Source: Falsiroseomonas frigidaquae (GTDB lineage: Bacteria; Pseudomonadota; Alphaproteobacteria; Acetobacterales; Acetobacteraceae). From it: 64,000 bases of DNA. Positions 43,559 through 52,143 of this stretch are shown piece after piece. Within the stretch, counting starts at the first letter, position 1, and every line of letters begins with the position of its first letter. The stretch is from contig NZ_JAAVTX010000009.1 in NCBI RefSeq assembly GCF_012163145.1, positions 124,001 through 188,000 of the forward strand. Reading direction: 5' to 3'. The notes under the pieces were generated by a model. The model was not told the DNA's origin. It made no database searches and saw only the letters and a list, made by a program, of their open reading frames with translations. The position numbers and the translations under genes were made by a program.

Positions 43559-45432
43559 CGGCGCCCGAACGCGACGATGATCCGAAGCCGGAGCGCAAGC
43601 CGCGGGAGGCGATTCGCCGCGCGGTGCGGGGCGCGCCATCGGCGACGCCGGCCGCGCCGCCGGAGCCGAAGGTGCCGGATCGCACCGATGGACGATTTGA
43701 GATGAACCGGGTCCGCGGCTTGTTCTGCAAGCGGGAGGAAAAGACGCCGCTTTGGCTCTCCGCGCCCTTCCGCGTGCTGGCCGAGACGCGGGATCCGGAA
43801 AGCCGTGCCTGGGGTCTGCTGCTGCATTTCCGCAACCGGGATGGGGTGGTGCATGAACTCGCCATCCCGAAGCGTCTGATCGCTGGCGAGGGTGGGGAAG
43901 TCCGGCAGCTCCTGGCAGACCATGGCCTTGACCTGGCCAGCAGTCAGGCCGCGCGGCAGGCCTTCATGGATTACCTGTGCAGCATCCAGACGCGGGAACG
44001 GGCGGTCAGCGTGCCGCGGATCGGATGGCACCGCGTCGCGGATCGGCTGGTGTTCGTGCTGCCGGATGGGGTGATCGGTGAGGCATCGGAGCGCGTCATC
44101 CTGCAATCGGCGGAGCCGCAGCCGCACGACTTCCGCAAAGGCGGATCGCTGGATGAGTGGAAGGCGAAGGTGGCTACGCTGTGCATCGGCAATTCGCGCC
44201 TGATGCTGGCCGCCAGCACCGCCCTGGCCGGCCCGCTGCTCGAGCTGCTGGGCGAAGAAGGAGGCGGTGTCCACTATGTCGGCAATTCATCGGTCGGTAA
44301 GAGCGCCGCCGGTCGCATTGCCGCCAGCGTGTGGGGCGGCGGGCCTCGGGAAGGCGCGAAGGATTTCTGGCGTTCCTGGAATGGCACCGCGAACGGGCAG
44401 GAAGGTGCGGCCGCGCTGCACAACGACGCCCTCATGATCCTGGATGAGATGAACCAGGCGCGGGCCCAGGAAGTTGGTGATGTGGTCTTCATGATTGCGA
44501 ATGGCGCCGGCAAGCTGCGCGCGCAGCGCAGCGGCTTCATGCGCCAGCAAGCCCGGTTTCGGCTGCTCGTCTTCTCCACCGGAGAAGGCACCTTGGAAGC
44601 CAAGATGGCGGAGGCTGGCCAGCGCGTGATGGCCGGCCAGGAAGTGCGCCTCGTCCACGTGCCGGCCGATGCTGGGGCTGGGCATGGCCTCTTTGAGGAT
44701 TTGCAGGGCTGCGCCGATGGCGGCGCCCTTGCGAAGCGCATTGAGGCAGCCACAAGGCATCACTACGGCGTCGCCGCGCGGGCCTTCCTCGTGTGGCTTA
44801 CGGCGCAGATGGCGGTCGATGAGCTGGCCCTGCGGCGGCGCCTCGCTGGGCTGGTCGATGCGCTGTTTCAGCGGTTGGTGCCTGCGGGCGCCGATGGCCA
44901 GGTTCAGCGCATGGCGCGGCGCTTTGCCCTGATCGCCGCGGCGGGCGAACTGGCGGCCGAAGCGGGCATAGTGCCCTGGCCCGCCACCGATGCCGAATGC
45001 GCGGCGCGCCTCTGCCTCGAGGCGGCGCTATCGGAACGCGGCACGGTGGGGGCGCGGGAGGATGCGGCGGCGGTGCGTAAGCTCCGCGACTTCCTGATTT
45101 CGAACGGCCCTTCCCGGTTCGAGATTTGGGCCGATCGGAACAGCCGCCGGCAGGATTCGGAAGATCGCGGCCATGATGGGCAGGATGAACAGCCCGGCAG
45201 GCCGCAGGGGCGCAGCAAAGAGCCAGGCGAGGGCGGCGGATTGCCGCCAGGCATCTACAAGGTTCGCGATCGCCGCCTTGGCCTGGTGGTGCCGGTGGCG
45301 GCCATCGTCGGCAAGCCGCCCACCTATCGGCCGCGCCTGGACTTTGATGGCATCACCCGCGCCACCATAGACCGCGACTTCCCACGCCTGATGGCCAAGG
45401 CCATCGACAAGGCGCTGAAGGAGGCCACGTGA
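43555..45432 (+). CDS. DUF927-family helicase
   Basis: A 625-residue protein. Walker A VGNSSVGKSAAG lies near 243-253 and Walker B ALMILDEMNQA near 292; residues 1-50 are a charged linker and the last ~110 residues include a polar linker (about 530-560). DUF927 ATPases accompany Toprim primases in phage and satellite replicons, where the pair acts as a primase-helicase. The ATG overlaps the primase stop by 4 bp, and an origin-like repeat region follows. Confidence 0.85.
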   Translation: MTAPERDDDPKPERKPREAIRRAVRGAPSATPAAPPEPKVPDRTDGRFEMNRVRGLFCKREEKTPLWLSAPFRVLAETRDPESRAWGLLLHFRNRDGVVHELAIPKRLIAGEGGEVRQLLADHGLDLASSQAARQAFMDYLCSIQTRERAVSVPRIGWHRVADRLVFVLPDGVIGEASERVILQSAEPQPHDFRKGGSLDEWKAKVATLCIGNSRLMLAASTALAGPLLELLGEEGGGVHYVGNSSVGKSAAGRIAASVWGGGPREGAKDFWRSWNGTANGQEGAAALHNDALMILDEMNQARAQEVGDVVFMIANGAGKLRAQRSGFMRQQARFRLLVFSTGEGTLEAKMAEAGQRVMAGQEVRLVHVPADAGAGHGLFEDLQGCADGGALAKRIEAATRHHYGVAARAFLVWLTAQMAVDELALRRRLAGLVDALFQRLVPAGADGQVQRMARRFALIAAAGELAAEAGIVPWPATDAECAARLCLEAALSERGTVGAREDAAAVRKLRDFLISNGPSRFEIWADRNSRRQDSEDRGHDGQDEQPGRPQGRSKEPGEGGGLPPGIYKVRDRRLGLVVPVAAIVGKPPTYRPRLDFDGITRATIDRDFPRLMAKAIDKALKEAT

Positions 45433-45586
45433 CGCCGCGCAACATTGTGTCGCGCAACAAAATTACGCGGGTCCTTCCCAGGCCTTTCCTGGGACACGGG
45501 TAATTTGGACCCCGGTTAGAGGCAGAAATTTTAAGCTAAAACAATGGTCTAGGTTGTTATTGCTGTTGCTGTTTGGGGTGTGGATC
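45433..45586. other. Candidate replication origin or packaging-related region
   Basis: This non-coding gap holds CGCGCAACA twice (45436-45444 and 45451-45459), nested inverted repeats AATTAC...GTAATT (45461/45500) and TCCCAGG...CCTGGGA (45476-45482/45488-45494), then an AT-rich stretch from about 45520 to 45580. It sits between the helicase and the terminase small subunit. Short repeats beside an AT-rich tract are typical of satellite origins. Confidence 0.5.
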
Positions 45587-46135
45587 ATGATCCTGCTGAA
45601 CAAGTCTGAGCTGGCTGCGAAGCTGGGCGTCTCGCTTTCCACGCTCTCCACCTGGCTTGAGAGATGGCCTGATTTCCCGGCGGTACGGCGCGGCGCCAAC
45701 GGAACAGAGTGGCAGTTCAACGCTGATGCTGTTGCCGCCTTCCTCCGAGGCAAGCGCGATGCACGGGCTGCGGCAGATGCTGCAGCCTATGCCGAATCTG
45801 CCCCCCTGCTGGTTGGTGCCTTTGAAGATGAGGCAGCCCCGACCAGCGCTTCAGAGCGGCTTAAGCTGGCGCAGGTTCGCATCCTCGAAGATCGGTTGGC
45901 TCGTGAGCGCGGCTTCTACGTCGTGAAGGCGGACATGGTCGCGGTGCTGGCCGAGGCCCTGCCGGTGATCCAACGCAGCCTTCAGGCCATCCCGGCGGGA
46001 CTGGTGCGGCGCCACAAACTGCCAGACCCGGTTGCAGCCGACCTTGAGGCGCTGATCGCTGCCGAGATCCACATGATGACACGCCGCCTGGCAGCGGCCG
46101 GCCTGATGCCAGCGGCGGAAGTTGATGAAGGATGA
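45587..46135 (+). CDS. Terminase small subunit, Nu1 (DUF1441) type
   Basis: A 182-residue protein. The N-terminal winged helix-turn-helix LLNKSELAAKLGVSLSTLSTWLERWPDFPAVRRG...WQFNADAVAAFL and the helical region ERLKLAQVRILEDRLARERGFYVVKADMVAVLAEALPVI match Nu1-type small subunits that recognise the packaging site. No large subunit is encoded anywhere in the element. In PICIs a lone TerS redirects the helper's packaging motor to satellite DNA. The start at 45587 omits a hydrophobic extension that does not fit the family. Confidence 0.82.
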   Translation: MILLNKSELAAKLGVSLSTLSTWLERWPDFPAVRRGANGTEWQFNADAVAAFLRGKRDARAAADAAAYAESAPLLVGAFEDEAAPTSASERLKLAQVRILEDRLARERGFYVVKADMVAVLAEALPVIQRSLQAIPAGLVRRHKLPDPVAADLEALIAAEIHMMTRRLAAAGLMPAAEVDEG

Positions 46136-46177
46136 GTCCGCCGCGAGTCCGCACCATCAAAGGGTGATGAGTCCGCA
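46131..46177. repeat. Right arm repeats (GATGAGTCCGC family)
   Basis: GATGAGTCCGC followed by GCGAGTCCGC at 46131-46152 and GATGAGTCCGCA at 46166-46177. Apart from one mismatch they match the left copies at 29509-29555, with the same 35-bp spacing and orientation. They lie 36 bp from the core at 46213. The left end of the repeat overlaps the last codons of the terminase gene. Confidence 0.65.
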
Positions 46178-46212
46178 AGGCTTCTGGCGCAGGCTAACCG
46201 GCTGAAAAGATG

Positions 46213-46287
<75 letters not shown>

Positions 46288-46674
46288 GTACCGCCGGAAA
46301 AGCGTGCGGGTTCCTAGCGGTTCGCCCGGGGCACCGCAAGCCCCCGCGCGCGCATCCTCGTCACGGACCGTCGCTGCCCGCTGGGGTGCGCATCCGGGGC
46401 ACAGGACACGGGGCACAGGACACGGGGCACAGGACCGGGGCACAGGAACAGCATCGTGATGCGGCTGGCGGGCAGATGAATTGCAAACACGGCCCATGCC
46501 GCGAGACTGGCTACCGCCGGGAGACTGGCCACTGCCGGGAAGCTGGCCAAACAGAACCCACACGGAGCCTTTAACCTTGAGTGTGACGTCCTGAAGCTCA
46601 TCACGGAAATCCGGCCGCAGCCCCACCTGCTGCGGCACCGCGCCTGGTCCAGCGCCCGCGCCGGACTGCTGCGG
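46288..46674. other. Intergenic region with 14-bp tandem repeat
   Basis: Host flank right of the element. GGGGCACAGGACAC is repeated at 46396, 46410, 46424 (13 bp) and partly at 46437. Another diverged repeat of GACTGGC..GCCGGGA follows near 46505-46545. The frame of the ATPase gene is open from 46480 but has no ATG, GTG or TTG before 46675, so the upstream part may be a decayed or CTG/ATT-started N-terminus. Confidence 0.6.
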
Positions 46675-48453
46675 ATGGCTGACCAGCCTAGCATCATCGC
46701 GCTGCTGGGTGCGGCCGGAGTCGGCAAGACGACCATGCTCGGCGCGCTCGAGGCGGAGCTCCGGGCGCAGGGGCATGCGCCGCAGCGCGTCGAGTGCGGC
46801 GACCTGCTGGCCGCCCCCTTCCCGCCCCTGCTGCTGGTCGATGAAGCGGACCGCATCGAGGACGCCGTGCTGGCGACGCTGGCGAGGGAGAACTGCGTGG
46901 CGGTGCTGGCCGCACTTCCCGGCTTCGCCGCGCGGCTGGCGGAGCTGCCGCACCGCCTGGTGCGCCTGCACGGGCTGCAGGAGGAGGAGGTGCCGGGCTA
47001 TGTCGCCGCACGCCTCGCCACGCTGGGGCTGCCGGCGGACCGCATCGCCTCTGCCGCCCTGTCGGCGCTGGGCGAAGCCTCGGCGGGCGTGCCGCGCCGG
47101 CTGAACGTGCTGATCGGCAGCAGCCTGTTCATGGCGGAGATGGACGGCGTGCCGCAGGCAACCCCGTCGCACGTGCAGGCCGCGGCGCAAATGCACGTGC
47201 TGCCGGAGCATGGGCCGGAGCATGGGCCGGAGCATGGGCCCGAGCCCGGGCCTGAGCCAGCGCATGCCGCATCGCCCGACCCGTTGCCTGGGCCGGCGCT
47301 GGCGGAGCCCGGCCCGCAGCCCGGCCAGGTGCTGATGCTGCCGCCGGAAGCCGCGGCACCCGACATGCCGCCACCGCGCCGCCGCATGGGCTGGATCGCC
47401 TTCGGTCTTGCCGGGCTGGCCGCCGCCGCTGGAGGCCTGGCGCTGTTCACCCTCGTGGAGCGGCCATCGCCCCCTCCCCCCACGACCTCCGGGTCAGCGT
47501 CTGGCCCCGCCACGGAACCCGCCGCCGAAATCCGGATCGCCGGGCCGGACGCGGTGATGCCGGTCGGTGCCCGGCCCGACGCGACCCTGTCCAACGCGAC
47601 CCTGTCCGACGCCGCCATATCCGACGCCGCCATGCCGGCCCAGGTCGCATCGTCCGGATCCCTGCCCGCCACAGCCTTATCCGGCGCAGCCTTGCCCGGC
47701 ACGGATATGCCGGCCGCGGACCCGCCCGGGGCAGCCATGCCGGCCGAGCCGGAGGCCACACGCGCCTTCCCACCCCTGCCGCAACGCCCCGCCTCGCGCA
47801 TCGTGCTGACCTATCCTCGCGGCGATGCCGCAGCCGCCGGGCGTGGCGCGGAGCTGGCCCAGCGGCTGCGCCAGGGCGGCGCCACCGTCGCCGCGCCCTT
47901 CCCGGTCTCGGCCGGCGCGGAGGCGGATGCGCTGCGGTACTTCTTCATCGAGGATCGGGAAGCGGCCCAGGCCATTGCCGCCGCGGCCGGGCGGGCGCCG
48001 ACGGAATTGCGACTTGGCGAGGTTCCGGACGGCGCCCCGCTGCCCCGGCCCGGCACGCTGGAATGGGCGGTCTCGGCCGCGCCAACCGCCGCGGCGCGGG
48101 ATGGCGAGCCGGCGCCGCCGCCGGCAGCAACCGACCTCGCCCGCCCCGCGGCCAGCCAGCCGCCGGATGGCACGGTGGTGGAGGCCTCGGCATGGCCGGC
48201 GCCGGTCGAGCTCGCCTGGACCGGAACGGAGCAAGGCGAAGCCCGCTGCTGCTTCGTCGAGATCCTCGGGCTCGCAGCGGACGCCACCTGGCAGGAGGTC
48301 TTCGCCGGCAATGCCGAAGCAGCCGGCCGCCACCGGCTGCGACTGGCGGAGCCGATGGACTACGCCTGGCGCGTGCTGCGCCTGTCCCGCGAAGGCCCGC
48401 GCTACGTCGCCGGCCCATGGTCGCACTTCACCCTGCGGCAGGCTGCGCCATGA
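46675..48453 (+). CDS. Membrane-anchored AAA ATPase (ExeA/GspA-like) with periplasmic C-terminal domain
   Basis: A 592-residue protein. Walker A GAAGVGKTT is at 12-20 and Walker B LLLVDEAD at 52-59. A HGPE-repeat, Pro-rich linker (~180-225) precedes one transmembrane helix (~240-262). The C-terminal half is Pro/Ala-rich and contains a domain, RIVLTYPRGDAAAAGRGAELAQRLRQGG...DALRYFFIEDREAAQAIAAAAG, reminiscent of LytR_C-like folds. Such ATPases link cytoplasmic energy to envelope export. The N-terminus appears short compared with ExeA relatives. Confidence 0.75.
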   Translation: MADQPSIIALLGAAGVGKTTMLGALEAELRAQGHAPQRVECGDLLAAPFPPLLLVDEADRIEDAVLATLARENCVAVLAALPGFAARLAELPHRLVRLHGLQEEEVPGYVAARLATLGLPADRIASAALSALGEASAGVPRRLNVLIGSSLFMAEMDGVPQATPSHVQAAAQMHVLPEHGPEHGPEHGPEPGPEPAHAASPDPLPGPALAEPGPQPGQVLMLPPEAAAPDMPPPRRRMGWIAFGLAGLAAAAGGLALFTLVERPSPPPPTTSGSASGPATEPAAEIRIAGPDAVMPVGARPDATLSNATLSDAAISDAAMPAQVASSGSLPATALSGAALPGTDMPAADPPGAAMPAEPEATRAFPPLPQRPASRIVLTYPRGDAAAAGRGAELAQRLRQGGATVAAPFPVSAGAEADALRYFFIEDREAAQAIAAAAGRAPTELRLGEVPDGAPLPRPGTLEWAVSAAPTAAARDGEPAPPPAATDLARPAASQPPDGTVVEASAWPAPVELAWTGTEQGEARCCFVEILGLAADATWQEVFAGNAEAAGRHRLRLAEPMDYAWRVLRLSREGPRYVAGPWSHFTLRQAAP

Positions 48454-48983
48454 GGCGCCCGGCATGGCTGGCCCTGGCCCTGGCCGCGGTCCTGGCCGGC
48501 TGCGCGGCGCCGCCGGCGGCTTTCCGCCCGGCACCGTCCCAATCCGCACAGTCTCGGCCCGCCGCGCCCCGGCCTCCGCCGCCGCTGCATGATGTCGCGG
48601 CCGCATGGTCGTTCAGCGTCACCCAGGATTCCTGCACCGCCCGCATCGTGCATCCCGACGCCACGCTCACCGTCGCCGCGGGGCCGCAGGCACAGGTCGA
48701 TTTCGTCGCGCTGGGAACAGAGGCGGCGCCGCGCATCCTGCGCCTGGCCTTCCGTGGGCCGGAGGGTGCCTGGTGGCGCACCATGCATGCCCGCGGGGCG
48801 GAGGGCGCGGGGGTGACGCAGCCGCTATCCGCGGCGACCGAGCGGCGGGTCCGGGCGCTGCTGGCTGGCGGCACGCTGACCTACTCCCGCCCCCGCGACG
48901 AGCCGCTGCGGGTGACGCTGCCGGATGCCGGCGTCTCCGGCCGTGACTGGTTCGGCTGCCTCGGCCGCCTGGAGCGGGAGTGA
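48450..48983 (+). CDS. Predicted lipoprotein
   Basis: A 177-residue protein with lipoprotein signal RPAWLALALAAVLAGC (Cys18) and an Ala/Pro spacer. The mature domain has WSFSVTQDSCTARIVHPDATLTVAAG and ends GRDWFGCLGRLERE; the Cys pair may form a disulfide. The ATG overlaps the stop of the ATPase gene, so the two may act in one envelope system. Function unknown. Confidence 0.75.
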   Translation: MRRPAWLALALAAVLAGCAAPPAAFRPAPSQSAQSRPAAPRPPPPLHDVAAAWSFSVTQDSCTARIVHPDATLTVAAGPQAQVDFVALGTEAAPRILRLAFRGPEGAWWRTMHARGAEGAGVTQPLSAATERRVRALLAGGTLTYSRPRDEPLRVTLPDAGVSGRDWFGCLGRLERE

Positions 48984-49061
48984 CGGCGGGAATTCAGCAG
49001 GCGGACCATCGACAGTCGCGGGCGCATCCGCATCTATCTGCACAATGCATCCCGCCCCGCC

Positions 49062-50012
49062 ATGCGCGCCCTGTTGCTGATCGCCGGCCTGGTGGCGGCC
49101 GGCCTGCTGCTGGCCGCGCTGTGGCTCCACGCACCGGACCGGCCGCGTGCGGTGCTGGAGGCGCGCCATGCCGCCGCGCCCTCCGCCTTCATGGAACTGG
49201 ACGGGCTGCGGCTGCATCTGCGCGATACCGGGCCCCGCTCCGCCCCCCTTTCCGGCCCGGACGATGCGCCGGCGCTGATCCTGCTGCACGGCTTCGCCAG
49301 CAGCCTGCATACCTGGGAGGATGTGGCCGCCCTGCTGGAGGACCGGCTGCGGGTGATCCGGCTGGACCTGCCGGGCTTCGGCCTGACCGGCCCCGACCCC
49401 TCGGGCGACTATTCCGACGCGCGGGCCATCCGCCTGATCGCGGCGCTGATGGACCGGCTGGGCGTGCGGCAGGCGCATCTGCTCGGCAGTTCGATGGGCG
49501 GGCGGATCGCCTGGCGCTTCGCCGCGGCGGAATCAGGGCGCGTGGCGAAGCTGGTGCTGATGGCGCCCGATGGCTTTGCCAGCCCCGGCCAGGGCTACGG
49601 CACCGCGGCGCGGGTGCCGCTGCTGATGCGGGTGCTGCCCTACACCCTGCCGGACCGCCTGCTGCGCGCCAGCCTGGAACCCGCCTATGGCGACCCATCC
49701 GCGCTGACGACCGAACGCTTCGCGCGCTACCGCGACATGCTGCTGGCCCCCGGCGTTCGCCAGGCCATACTGGACCGCATGGCCGGCCATATGCTGCCGC
49801 CGCCGGAGCCGTTGCTGGCCAGCATCCAGGCACCCGTGCTGCTGCTATGGGGGGAACGGGACGCCATGGTCCCCGCCAGCCACGCCGCAGACTACCAGCG
49901 CGTGCTGGCCGACAGCCGCCTTGTCGTCCTGCCCGGGCTCGGCCATGTGCCGATGGAGGAAGCGCCCGAAGCCGTGGCCGCCGCATTGCGCCGCTTCCTG
50001 CTGGCCGAATAG
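49062..50012 (+). CDS. Alpha/beta hydrolase with N-terminal membrane anchor
   Basis: A 316-residue serine hydrolase. A hydrophobic N-terminus (residues 3-22) is a signal anchor. Catalytic residues are S144 in LLGSSMGGRIAWRF, Asp in LLLWGERDAMVP (~266) and His in LPGLGHVPMEEAP (~295). HGFASSLHTWED provides the oxyanion loop. Substrate unknown; lipase or esterase activity in the periplasm is plausible. Confidence 0.85.
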   Translation: MRALLLIAGLVAAGLLLAALWLHAPDRPRAVLEARHAAAPSAFMELDGLRLHLRDTGPRSAPLSGPDDAPALILLHGFASSLHTWEDVAALLEDRLRVIRLDLPGFGLTGPDPSGDYSDARAIRLIAALMDRLGVRQAHLLGSSMGGRIAWRFAAAESGRVAKLVLMAPDGFASPGQGYGTAARVPLLMRVLPYTLPDRLLRASLEPAYGDPSALTTERFARYRDMLLAPGVRQAILDRMAGHMLPPPEPLLASIQAPVLLLWGERDAMVPASHAADYQRVLADSRLVVLPGLGHVPMEEAPEAVAAALRRFLLAE

Positions 50013-50090
50013 CGCCAGCCGCCGTAACCACCCGCCTCGGGCCGGCGAAGCTGCGCTGAGGCACTGCCGCACAGCCGGAAGGATTGCGAT

Positions 50091-51071
50091 TTGTCCACAC
50101 TCAGCCTGACCGTGCCGCGCCCGCTCTCCGCCGAGAAGTTCCGCGACCCGCTCATCACCGCCAAGGGCGAGCGTCGCGCCGTGGTGGCGCCTTCCGGCCT
50201 GGATACGCTGTGGGTGAACACCGGCACGCTGTGCAACATCACCTGTCGCGCCTGCTACATCGAGAGCAGCCCGCGCAACGACGCGCTGGTCTACATCTCC
50301 GCCGCCGAGGTCGCCGGCTACCTGGACGAGGCGGCTGCCAGCGCCATGCCGCTGCGGGAAGTGGGCTTCACCGGCGGCGAGCCCTTCATGAACCCGCATC
50401 TGCTGCCGATGCTGGAGGATGTGCTGACCCGCCCCGGCGAATTGGCCGCTCTGGTGCTGACCAACGCCATGAAGCCGATGCGCCGCCACGCGCCGAAGCT
50501 GCTGGCGCTGCGCGACCGGCTGGGCCCGGACAGGCTGCGGGACCGCCTGACGCTGCGCGTGAGCCTGGACCACCACAGCGCCGCGCATCATGATTTCGAG
50601 CGCGGCGCGGGCAGCTTCGCGGCCACGCTGGAGGGCCTCGGCTGGCTGGCGCGCGCAGGGTTCCGCGTGCACGTCGCCGGCCGCGCCAGCTTCGGCGGAG
50701 AGGATGAGGCCGCTATGCGCGCCGGCTTCGCCCGCCTGTTCGCCGAGCACGGCATCCCGATCGACGCCGGCGACCCCGTCGCGCTGATGCTGTTTCCCGA
50801 AATGGACGCGACGGTGGATGTGCCAGAGATCACCGAGGCGTGCTGGGGCATCCTGAAGAAGCACCCGGACCAGATGATGTGCGCCTCCTCCCGCATGGTG
50901 GTGAAGCGGCGCGGCGCGGCGCGGCCGGCGGTGGTGGCCTGCACCCTGCTGCCCTACGACCCGCAATTCGAGCTCGGCGCTACCCTGGCGGAGGCGGCGC
51001 GGCCGGTGCCGCTGAACCACCCGCATTGCGCGAAGTTCTGCGTGCTCGGCGGGGCGGCCTGTTCGCGGTAG
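50091..51071 (+). CDS. Radical SAM protein with extra C-terminal cysteines
   Basis: A 326-residue protein started by TTG behind GGAAGGA. The [4Fe-4S] motif CNITCRACY gives C48, C52 and C55, and GFTGGEPFMNPHLLPML is the SAM-binding GGE motif. The C-terminus has VVACTLLPYD and HPHCAKFCVLGGAAC, which could bind an auxiliary cluster. No peptide precursor or maturation partner is visible nearby, so the substrate is unknown. Confidence 0.82.
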   Translation: MSTLSLTVPRPLSAEKFRDPLITAKGERRAVVAPSGLDTLWVNTGTLCNITCRACYIESSPRNDALVYISAAEVAGYLDEAAASAMPLREVGFTGGEPFMNPHLLPMLEDVLTRPGELAALVLTNAMKPMRRHAPKLLALRDRLGPDRLRDRLTLRVSLDHHSAAHHDFERGAGSFAATLEGLGWLARAGFRVHVAGRASFGGEDEAAMRAGFARLFAEHGIPIDAGDPVALMLFPEMDATVDVPEITEACWGILKKHPDQMMCASSRMVVKRRGAARPAVVACTLLPYDPQFELGATLAEAARPVPLNHPHCAKFCVLGGAACSR

Positions 51072-51074
51072 CGC

Positions 51075-52091
51075 TCAGCCCGTCGCGCCCGCATACCGGA
51101 ACTCCACGATGCTGGTGGGGTGGTCGGCGACGCGGCATTGCTCGCGGGACCGGGTGAGCTTTGCATCCTCCGTCACGATGCCCATGATGAAATGGCCCTG
51201 CGGGTGCTGCGCGTAGGCGTGGCGCAACATCTCCAGCATCAGGTACCAGGACGCGCCTTCGTTATCCGCGCGGGATGCGCCTTCCAGGTAGCAGGTACTG
51301 CCGCCGAAGCGGATGCCGGAGAACATGCCGAGCGTCCGCCCCCCGGCCTCCACCGAGGCGATAAAACCGTAGCGTCGCCAGATCTCGGCGCGGGCGGCGG
51401 CGCGCAGCCATTCGTGCGGCAGGCGGAAGCGCAGCCGTTTGCGGCGGCACACGGCGTTGCGAAGCCAGGTCAGCTTCGGCACCTGGCCCTGCATCGCCGG
51501 CCCCTCATGCAGCTTCACCACCAGGTCCGGATACGCCTGGGCGGCCTTGCGGGCATTGCGGCGGGCATTGGTGCTGACGGCGCGCAGATAGGCATCCCAC
51601 CCCGCATAGGCGCCGAAATCGACGGCCTGCACCGCCATCGGCTGCACATGCTCGATGCTGATGCCCGGAAGGTCCCGGAGCAGGGCCTCGCGGCGCGGCT
51701 GCAGGCTCCAGGTCGATCCGTAGCGATAGGTGCCGGGGCCGAGTGCGCGCAGCACCGCCGCCATGGCCGCCGGCCACTCCGCCGCGTGATCGGGCAGCAA
51801 TTGCAGGCTGTCGAGGAAGCGGCGGCGCCCGCCGAGGGCGACGGCGCATTGCCCGATCCGCGCCTCGCCGCCCGCATCCTGCCGCACCAGTTCGAAGACG
51901 CGCACCGTGCGCAGCAGCCGCCAGGCGCGGATATGGGCCAGCGCGCAATGGTAGGAGGCGCCGCAACGCGCGGCGAAGCCATCCCACTCGGCCGCGGACA
52001 GCGCCTGCAGCGGCACGGGGCGGGCGATGATGCACGGCGCCGGGGTGTCCTGCACGGCCGGCGGGCGGGTGAGCAACGGGGTCTCGATCAT
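51075..52091 (-). CDS. FemAB/GNAT_6-type acyltransferase-like protein
   Basis: A 338-residue protein with a FemAB-like layout: LSAAEWDGFAARCGASYHCALAHIRAW at the N-terminus, STNARRNARKAAQAYPDLVVKLHEG in the middle, and RYGFIASVEAGGRTLGMFSGIRFGGSTCYLEGASRADNEGASWYLMLEMLRHAYAQ in the second half. These folds transfer amino-acyl or acetyl groups. I chose the ATG at 52091 with GAGG 9 nt upstream; a second ATG lies at 52100. Convergent with the radical SAM gene. Confidence 0.75.
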   Translation of the reverse strand: MIETPLLTRPPAVQDTPAPCIIARPVPLQALSAAEWDGFAARCGASYHCALAHIRAWRLLRTVRVFELVRQDAGGEARIGQCAVALGGRRRFLDSLQLLPDHAAEWPAAMAAVLRALGPGTYRYGSTWSLQPRREALLRDLPGISIEHVQPMAVQAVDFGAYAGWDAYLRAVSTNARRNARKAAQAYPDLVVKLHEGPAMQGQVPKLTWLRNAVCRRKRLRFRLPHEWLRAAARAEIWRRYGFIASVEAGGRTLGMFSGIRFGGSTCYLEGASRADNEGASWYLMLEMLRHAYAQHPQGHFIMGIVTEDAKLTRSREQCRVADHPTSIVEFRYAGATG

Positions 52092-52143
52092 CCGGATCAT
52101 CCTCGGGCGGCGCGCCGCGGTGGGCAGCCAGGTGGAACCGGGC

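Noticed and set aside
46396-46448. Repeat array as a CRISPR
   Set aside because: 14-bp tandem units without spacers and no cas genes nearby.
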